Positions 56,695 through 64,000 of a stretch of DNA of 64,000 nucleotides are shown here, piece by piece; position 1 is the stretch's first letter, and every line of letters starts with the position of its first letter. The DNA lies in the NCBI GenBank assembly GCA_963662155.1, contig OY759265.1, forward strand, positions 10,117,693 to 10,181,692, given 5' to 3'. The stretch comes from Lamellibrachia columna (Eukaryota; Annelida; Polychaeta; Sabellida; Siboglinidae). The translations under genes were made by a program, and so were the position numbers. The notes beneath the pieces were generated by a model, which did not search any database, was not told where the DNA came from, and saw only the letters and a list, made by a program, of their open reading frames with translations.

Positions 56695-58131
56695 GTATCT
56701 ATGCAGAAATCACTGTTATGGTCTTGTGTAGCAAACACATGAAAAACAGGTGCACTGCTATAACGTGTAGTTTCTGCCAATGGTTGTTTTCTTTGCAACA
56801 CTTGTGATGTCTTGTAGATGCAACGTCTGCACAATTTCAAATGGTTGTTTTTTTTTGTGTAATGGTAAATTGGAGAATCACAACATGATGGCATCGCATG
56901 TAGACTAAACTTAAGGACATGAGAAGACTCTGCTAGATAGAATGACTTCAGGTCAGGGCCTGACTGAACGGATGCTGTTGATACAGTGTCTTCTGCATGC
57001 ATGTCTCCGTGTGCCTCTGTGTGTGTGCGAGTCCGTGCATTCTGCGGCAGCGTCACCAGCAGCTGAAGTAGACAAATGCTCCTCGTCTGCTCCATTCCAT
57101 CTGTCTGTCTTCTTCTATCGAATTATCCATGCACAATTGATTGGCCTTTGCCGGCATGACGTCCAACATGCACGCTAACATTTGCTGATAATCAAAAGCA
57201 CCATTGTTTTTGCCGTCACGTTGCCACCTGACGCCAAATAAAACGTGCATGAATTGTTATCTCGATGACTCGGCTGTCTACACTTTGAAATGCCATGACC
57301 TCTAAAAGTCAATATTTCATAGATATCGGTATGGGTGTTGTGGTGAAGTTGCTGTTTTTCCACAAATTGTTTCCGTGATTATTTATGCATGCAAATGTTA
57401 GACTGGTAGAAATTCATTCATATAAAATGCATGTTACATGGAAACAGTATATCAACCATTATTATAGACAAGTGTTTAGATTGAGTTTATTTTAAGGGCG
57501 TTATAGCAAGCATAAGTGTAGGGAAAGATTCGGAGTAACATCCATCTACTTTTTCAGTCATAGCAAAAGAACTGCTTCGTATTAGCACTGAAAAATCACC
57601 AGCTAGCTTTCATATAATTTATGTACAGCTTTTTAACATAATTTTTGCAAAATACGTTGCAACATTGTAGGTATTTGTAGTTGGGTGTAATGCTGCATTC
57701 CAATGCGCTCACATTTACCGTGAATACATGTTCTCAGCTTCTAAATAGATAGATCATGCAAGTTGTATTTACGAGTCGCCAATTCGAAAGTAAAAATGAT
57801 GCCCGAGTTAGCGACCTTCACTTTGTTAGTCATCATGGTGGCAACCATTGGTTCAGTCTTGGGTTGAATTTATTTATGTATTTTAAAAATTAAAAATAAT
57901 AACGTCATATTGTCAAGTACCCATAGACCCAATGACAAGTAGAATGCTGGTGACAATAAATGTGTGATGACTGTTTTGTCTACTTCTGATTGGACTGCAC
58001 CAACACATACAGGTCTTGCACACGACTTGTCTTCTCAGTAAACACAAGTGCACCTAGAACGCAGCACAATGCAAGTGAGTTGGAGCAGCGAGCTGTGGCG
58101 CCTGTTTCTTACATTGCTGTTGTTGTTACAG
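56695..58131. other. Intron 11: no gene seen
   Basis: Unique-looking DNA. The 134-codon minus frame at 56691-57095 overlaps exon 11 sequence and has no recognisable motif. 57015-57030 has a short GTGTGTG-type run. Confidence 0.45.
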
Positions 58132-58195
58132 GAGAGAGGACTGGGGAGATCATATGGCAGTGAAGCCCCTCAACCTGCCTCCAGTGCAACATAAG
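58132..58195 (+). CDS. MPDZ: MPDZ-like exon 12: linker after PDZ8
   Basis: 64 nt, entering in phase 2 (AG|G = Arg) and leaving in phase 0, acceptor TGTTGTTGTTACAG|G, donor AAG|GTTAGT. The product is R-REDWGDHMAVKPLNLPPVQHK. A charged REDA..QMAV-type stretch directly after the last strand of PDZ8 is conserved in MPDZ and PATJ, so the exon is credible despite its size. PDZ9 and beyond must lie right of the window; no further exon is visible before 64000. Confidence 0.85.
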
Positions 58196-58204
58196 GTTAG
58201 TCAC

Positions 58205-58425
58205 CACACCTACGTGTAGCAAGAGACTGAGGGGGAGTGACCATTAGGGGGACTGACCATTAGGGGGCTAGGTTACCAACTGACCATTAGGAAGAGGGAC
58301 CATTAGGGGGACTGACCATTAGGAGGAGTGACCATTAGGGGGACTAGGTTACCAACTGACCATTAGGGGGACTGACCATCAGGGGACTGACCATTAGGGG
58401 GTTCTAGATGACTGACTGTTAGGAA
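58205..58425. repeat. Short degenerate repeat GGGGGACTGACCATTA
   Basis: About twelve irregular copies of a 16-20-bp G-rich unit, starting 10 bp after the exon 12 donor. Confidence 0.85.
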
Positions 58426-59165
58426 GACTGATTGATGCCTAACGCTCTCTGCCAACATTGCGTCAGGTCATTCAGCTGAGTGCAGGAGACTGACAGAGAT
58501 GGAATTATGTTGTTCAATGGTATGCACTCTGATTGTATGGATGAATTCTAGTCTTCAAATTACCACACCTACCAAAGAGGTCATGCACACTGCAGATTTG
58601 ACTGTGGCAATTTAGATACTGAGGCAACAATTTTTAATGTTATGAGAAAGAATTTTGTCTGTATTATTGGGGTAAGATTTGTTTACCTAGTTTTGTTGTA
58701 TTTTCACTTGATACACTTGATATATATTTTACAATAAATTTCCAGGGCAAAGGTCAATAGATTTAGCAAAGGATTGTTTTTCAGATGTTGAAAGTCAAAT
58801 ATTCTACCAGGATTTTTTTACCAAAAAATCAGCCCCCTAATGAGATCTAATGTTGGATGGCAGCCGAAAATTTTTTGTCAAATTAATTGTTGCATGGGGG
58901 GAACATGTTGCTGTAGCACCTGGCACATGTTTGCATTCCATGAAACAGGAATTTTTTCATGAAGGCAGATGTTTCACGCCACACAGCGTGTTGGGTCGAG
59001 TATCCTCTGAGAAGCCAATGTGATTTTTTTTTGGCATCGGTCCAGGTCTGTGACACATGCACGTACTGGTGGTTTGTAGGTGTCTTTTTTGAGGTCCTGT
59101 GTAAATCAATCTACCACCACAACTGTATGAGTATTACGGTTGCACTTGTACACACAATAGTAGTC
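58426..59165. other. Intron 12: no gene seen
   Basis: Unique-looking AT-rich DNA without a supported exon. Confidence 0.4.
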
Positions 59166-59169
59166 TTAA

Positions 59170-60238
59170 CCATTTCAGTACTACAGCCCTGATCTGCTGT
59201 GACCACTGAATACTGCATTCCTAATGAAAATGCAAGAAAATCGACTGCATCACTTCAAGTCAATATTTCAGCAATAAAAATGCATTTTATGAATAGGAAT
59301 ATATATTCTGAAAGTACAATAATCAGCGAGTAAAATGAGCCATATAATTTTACATTTCGTCGTCATGGTAACCAGCAATCCAAGATGGCCACGATTTCAA
59401 CGTTTTTGCAGTTGCTGAACACAGTTGTATACCAATGTTATATTATGTACATGTTTAATGTAAACTACTCATGTTGATCATGCTAAAGGAGTGTACTATG
59501 ATATAAAATACAATATCAAATACATTTTGTGGAGTATAAGAAAGTGAAAAACAAGTTATTTATCTGCATTTTATACATATATGACAGAAGTGTTTATTTG
59601 TGTATTTGCTAACACATCCATCACCACTGGACCAACTCCAATCAAACTTTGCATGTTGACGGATTCACAGACACCTTTTCCTTCTTACAAAAATCAAACT
59701 CCGGCAACGACGCATCATCCAGCATTGATAGTATAGTGCGCAGCTCATCCTCAGGGTTTACACCATCACTTTCATCATCACTGACGTCTGAGTAGCGATC
59801 GAAAATACTTCTGCCGTCAGTGTCCGTTTCGCCTCCGGCTCGGTCGCTAAGTTCATCTACATCAACGTTGTTTCGATCAACATCCGACAGAGATTCTTTG
59901 CTAAAACTATCAAATAATCTGTCCAAAACATACGGCGGCAAATCGCCAGTTGAAGTAATACCGTCCATCATTGTGGCCATCGTAGATTTTGATAATCCAT
60001 CGTTAAAAACTGCGAAAATCTCTGTCAAATTATATTGAGCGATAATCAATGATTGCAGCTTCTGAATAGCCAATTCATTTGCCATGACAACTATATATAA
60101 CAAGTGGCTCCATGTAGTAGATAATTATGAGTAAAAGCGATTTAAATGGTAAACGTAGCTAATGCCAAAAATTCGGCCTGTCGTAATGTAGCATCACAGA
60201 CCACGCAGCCAGAAATTCGGCCTGTCGTACTGAAGTGG
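59170..60238 (-). mobile_element. TTAA-flanked DNA element (piggyBac-like ends) carrying an ORF
   Basis: The left end CCATTTCAGTACTACAGCCC and the right end in reverse, CCACTTCAGTACGACAGGCC, form terminal inverted repeats. TTAA lies directly outside both (59166-59169 and 60239-60242), the duplication made by piggyBac-type transposases, whose ends also start with CC. The subterminal motif AAATTCGGCCTGTCGTA occurs twice at the right end (near 60170 and 60212). The element is 1069 bp long, too short for a whole transposase. It contains the minus-strand frame at 59642-60103. Confidence 0.82.
59642..60087 (-). CDS. Acidic ORF inside the TTAA element, possibly a transposase N-terminus
   Basis: 148 codons from the internal ATG (MANELAIQKLQSLIIAQYNL); an upstream in-frame ATG at 60103 would give 153. 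The first 70 residues look like a small helical domain (EIFAVFNDGLSKSTMATMMD, LPPYVLDRLFDSFSKESL). The rest is strongly acidic and Ser/Asp-rich (VDRNNVDVDELSDRAGGETD, DRYSDVSDDESDGVNPEDEL). There are no DDE motifs or zinc finger. Acidic N-terminal regions are common in piggyBac-type transposases, so this may be the first part of one left after internal deletion. A host-derived passenger is the alternative. The frame is intact, without stops or frameshifts. Function unknown. Confidence 0.5.
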
Positions 60239-60242
60239 TTAA

Positions 60243-61164
60243 TAATAAGGAAAGTTGAGAACTACAATTACCAGGCAGGTTTGTGTATTGTGAAATTTTA
60301 GTTCATGAATTTTAAAGTATAAAATGTCTAGTTTCGTAGTTGTTTCCAACACTCAGTAATATTCATTATCTATTATTTATAACCTGTCTATTACACTGCT
60401 GGCTTGCATCACTTATAAAAAACTTAACAACATTCCTTAGACAAGTTTAAATTACTATTTGTGAAAACTGTGACTTCTTAGAATATCGACCTCAGCGACT
60501 ATGAAACATGCTGCCTTCGAATGGAGAAACCTCTGTGGATTTTGGCAGCCTGTTTAATGTTAACTTTTGGCTATTGATTCTCTTATGAGCATTCAGGGCA
60601 TTCACCTTGGCCAGTAAGTCATATCTCCAGGCCAGTTCCAGTAGCTCTCCCAACAGACTACAATCAGACCGGACTACAGAATAATTATTGAGCAATGACT
60701 ACATGTAGAGGGCTGGATTAGATTTGTGCATGCGGACAGGACTACTGACCCACTATTTGCTTTATCCAGCCTCAGCATTGCCTAATTACCTAATGACACT
60801 GTAACTGTTTGTTGGCACTTAAAACGTGCACTGTTTCAAAGATGAATGGATCGCTGCATCGCAATGCGTTAAGCCAAATGCCACGCCTACATCTATTGGC
60901 CTGATGTATTTTTCAATGATTGCCTGGCCCCGAGTTGATTGGTCTGCCGATGTGAAATCGCATGGAAATTAATCTAATACCGTCTTGGTCAGTGAGCCAG
61001 ATGCTGCGGACGCGGCTCTGCCAGTGTGCACACTGTCATCCATATTGCTCATTGCAATATGTCAGCTTAACATAACAGCTACCTTGTTGGTCATTGCGGA
61101 AAACTTTTATTTTGATTTGCTGGGCTGACATGTGTATGCTATAATATTTGTGGTAAATAAGAAT
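60243..61164. other. Intergenic or intronic DNA with a unique GC-richer block
   Basis: 60480-61080 is repeat-free and more GC-rich. It includes palindromic CATTGCAATATG-type cores and TTAATCTAATACC. The 67-codon minus frame at 60492-60695 (ELLELAWRYDLLAKVNALNA) has no family I recognise. Possibly conserved noncoding DNA. Confidence 0.35.
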
Positions 61165-61184
61165 ATGGTGAATGTTTGGAGAGA

Positions 61185-61900
61185 TTGATTCTCATCATAG
61201 TCCAGTCATTCCATGGTTCAACCTCAAACAAATTGCAATAGTAAGTTTGGTGGCATTTTTAGATTCTACATTATGTTTATGTTATCAGAAAAAAGTCCAT
61301 CAAATCCACTTGGTGGAACATTGTCATTTTTACATGTTGCTAAATGATCGTAGGTCTCACTGAAATTTAGGGGAGTACACGTAATTCATGTTGTATAACT
61401 TATTTTCCATGAAAACATTATAAAGATGATATATATCATTGGAAAGGTAATACATTTAGCTGTTCAACGGTACCTAACAAGTGTAATTTCAATGAATATT
61501 AAAGCCGTAGTATTATTCTAAACACATTTGCAAATTATCGTAATTGATGCTACCCCGATTTTCCGCCTAGTCCCGTCAATCTGTGGTTTAACATCAAACA
61601 AACTGCAGTAGCAACTATATTGGTGTTTGTAGTTATATAGTACTATAAGTCTACATTACAGGAACAAAAGTTCACCAAAATTCACGTCATGGAACATTGT
61701 CATTTCTAACGATAATGACAAATGGTTGAACGCCGTTGCCAGTCATTGTTTTCGCTCAGTGAAATGTTGGGTATGCCTTATTTATGCTGAGTAATCTATT
61801 TTCTTTCCGCAGTTTATACACATAATGTACATCACCGGAAAGGTAATATACGGATAAATCCAACAGTGCATAGAATGTTTAACTCCATTAAGTAGTACGG
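61185..61900. repeat. Two diverged direct copies of an about 300-bp repeat
   Basis: 61195-61480 and 61570-61880 align loosely in the same direction: TGGTTCAACCTCAAACAAAT with TGGTTTAACATCAAACAAAC, GGAACATTGTCATTT in both, and TCATTGGAAAGGTAATA with TCACCGGAAAGGTAATA. The spacing is about 385 bp. They sit between the TTAA element and the CxC-type pseudogene and may belong to the latter's repeat unit. Confidence 0.7.
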
Positions 61901-62161
61901 TGAAAATCGACACAGTGAACCCCGTTTTTTAGCCGCCACGGGGTAGTAATGTTGCGATTAACCGAATGTTGTTTACACATATAGCCATACACTTGTCTAT
62001 TTCAGTGGCATTTATGTCCTTACCTACTGATTCTATACATATTATATACGCATACACACATACAAAATATACACACATACAAAACATACATACATCCACA
62101 CACACAAATGTTATAATATTATTGTTTACACTGCATTGTTACTTACCAGTAAATGTCACCC

Positions 62162-64000
62162 TCAATCGCTGCTGTCATCGAGAGCTTCCACAGTGATGTC
62201 AGCTGAATTTTTACAGGTGCTTCCTTTGCATACACCACAAACAGAAGTGCACTCAAGTCCATTCTTTCTGCAACTATATCGCAGCGAATTGCAGTTTTTC
62301 TTGCAGTTACAATGGATGACCCACAGCAAATGGGCTGGTACTGCTGGGAGGTCAGTCATCTTCGGAACATGGCAGTTGTCTTTGACAATCCAGCCCCAGT
62401 CCGTGGCTTTGAAAGTTTTCTTGGATCCTTTCCACTGTTGGATCTGATGGTAGTTCTTGAGGTAGGGGGTAGATTTTTTCCCTGTACGTAAGCTGCACTT
62501 GATGCTACCTTTTCAATGAAGCGTTTGTACCGCAAATCATAAAGGTTTTCTCCAATGTTGCTACCATGAATACATACAATAGCCTGTTCTCTAGCAGTAA
62601 CCAATTCTTCAACTGTTGGTGTTGCTGATTCGAACACCTGTGCTTGCTTCCTGAAGTGTTCGTTAGTCATAGCCTTCTTCAGCTGTGGCCTTACCAATCC
62701 CGTATATGCGTGATTTGGTATCACATCCTAGGAAACCGTGTAAGAAGAGCATATGACTGCACACAGCTGGGCCCAGTGTTTCTGTGAGACCTGATGTTCC
62801 AGATCTTGACTGTGTTGTGTTCTGTTTAGGCTCTGACATTAAGAATACACCAAAGGGTTCCTGTCGAAAGTGGTAACACAGCAGCACTAGCAAATCGGTG
62901 TCTTCACCAATTAGGATAGTGTCGATTTTGTTCGATGAGTTCAGTGCTGTTTTAACGATCATTAGATCAGCGTCCTCGTTTGCATGAAAACAACAGCACC
63001 CAGCTTTTGCAAGCTCTTTGCTCAGTATGTTTATGAATCGTTGCTGGTTTTCTCTGTTGGCCAGAAATTCCTCCTTCTTTATCTGCAATCACATGTCACT
63101 TGTGAAGTGAACTGCTGTTGAAGCACATCTGCGTGTTCGCCTTTTGTGGGTCATGTCCTTTGTTGATGTTCCAGCTTCGTAGTCAACAGTGGCAATACCG
63201 TACTGTCTTCGCACATACATGATGTATTGTGTGCATATGTCACTAGGTAGCACCTCGATGCCATGTAATCCGATGCATAAGTGATCCTCCATCGAGAACA
63301 TACTGCACTTCTCCACAGTTGGGTGGATCTTGGGGATGGTCTCCAAGCAGATTCCACATGGTGTCAGCAAGGAGGGATTTATTGGCAAGTCACATCATCC
63401 CAGGTTCTTCGAACAAAGCAGGTGGATAACTACATAGTTCGTGCTTCAGGACCAAAGGCAGTTCATCACATCTTTCTCCTACTAACAGAAGGTGCTGGAA
63501 GAGGAGTTGAGAATCAATTTTTACGCCTTCATTGAACTTCACGCATGTTTTATCATTCAGTGTGATGGCTTGCTGTTTCCTTCTGAATGTATAGCCCAAG
63601 ATGCTTTCTCCGATCATCGATTCAAGGATCTGAGATCCTATTTCATTTACCGACACCGATCGTCAGTGAATGGATTCCTGCTCTGCAGACATTTCAACAG
63701 CTCTTCTGTGTCTTTGGAGTCCTGTGTTGTGTTGTAGGTTACCGCAGTGAGGTCTTGCAGGGCACAATTAACTTCAGCACAGGCAGGCATTGACAGAAGC
63801 CAGACAAGCCTCTGAATCTTAGTCAGTCCACGCCCACGCGTTAAACCGCCTGTTGTCTTCACACTTCGCATCAACACTTGCTCGATAACTAAATCCGATG
63901 AAAGGCCTGCCCAGTAACAATCACTCCTGCGGATTACATGTTTCCCGAGTTTGAAGCTCATGTGAACATGAGGGTGTTGACTCTCCAACTCCATAGTGTT
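62162..64000 (-). pseudogene. Broken copy of a multicopy gene family with PIN-like and C-terminal Cys-cluster motifs
   Basis: Minus strand, continuing past the right edge. The reading in order is: RRSDCYWAGLSSDLVIEQVL, MRSVKTTGGLTRGRGLTKIQ, RLVWLLSMPACAEVN, ESMIGESILGYTFRRKQQAI, LKHELCSYPPALFEEPGMM, then an in-frame TGA (63390), NKSLLADTMWNLLGDHP, a frameshift near 63243, DICTQYIMYVRRQYG, TSTKDMTHKRRTRR, an in-frame TGA near 63087, FLANRENQQRFINILSKELA, DTILIGEDTDLLVLLCYHFR, HGFLGCDTKSRIYGIGKATA, a frameshift near 62680, LRYKRFIEKVAS, LPPTS, a frameshift near 62460, QQWKG, TDWGWIVKDN, and the Cys cluster CNCKKNCNSLRYSCRKNGLE. I know this layout from many uncharacterised, highly duplicated invertebrate proteins. 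One Cys of the cluster (RCSC in relatives) is Tyr here. At least two stops and about four frameshifts make it a pseudogene. Confidence 0.85.

Noticed and set aside
56691..57095. 134-codon minus-strand frame
   Set aside because: It overlaps the end of exon 11 and its donor on the other strand and shows no motif.

Overview
The window is a piece of an animal nuclear genome. It holds short exons with GT/AG borders separated by kilobase introns, very many minisatellites and microsatellites, 3'-anchored LINE fragments and TTAA-flanked DNA elements. No prokaryotic operon structure is present. The repeat types and the cysteine-cluster multicopy gene family at the right edge fit a marine invertebrate, perhaps a mollusc or other lophotrochozoan, but nothing in the sequence fixes the phylum.

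The only host gene I can support lies on the + strand and runs off both ends. It is a multi-PDZ scaffold protein of the MPDZ (MUPP1) / PATJ type. Twelve exons between 1503 and 58195 join in phase without a break to 2211 nt (737 codons). They give the second half of PDZ5, a proline-rich and acidic linker, complete PDZ6, PDZ7 and PDZ8, and the linker after PDZ8. The N-terminal L27/PDZ1-4 part must lie to the left and PDZ9 onward to the right. Three further small intervals (3721-3774, 15557-15577, 33439-33489) have splice sites and phases that make them candidate cassette or micro-exons.

Most of the window is intron, and much of that is repeat. Layout: 1-1.5 kb, LINE tail and AT-rich DNA; 1.5-10.5 kb, exons 1-5 with 16-bp and 43-bp minisatellites; 10.5-17 kb, a long intron with a 1.14-kb foldback element and a candidate micro-exon; 17-26.3 kb, exons 6-9 with two DNA-transposon-like elements, a 60-bp array that repeats the exon 8 splice acceptor 13 times, and a 20-bp array; 26.3-48.9 kb, a 22.5-kb intron with a 2.8-kb 55-bp satellite, a 531-bp pure (AC)n tract and LINE pieces; 48.9-58.2 kb, exons 10-12, with a dead CR1-like LINE on the minus strand at 52.3-56.0 kb; 59.2-60.2 kb, a TTAA-flanked element with a 153-codon ORF; 62.2-64.0 kb, a broken minus-strand copy of a multicopy gene family with a C-terminal cysteine cluster.

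The most unusual feature is at 22164-22943. Exactly thirteen 60-bp units span an intron/exon border, so the gene carries twelve extra 3' splice sites upstream of the working one, and each of them opens onto an in-frame stop. Exon 3 shows a parallel case, where a 43-bp minisatellite starts inside the coding sequence and continues across the splice donor. All functional statements rest on motif reading and knowledge of the families; no search or transcript evidence was available.
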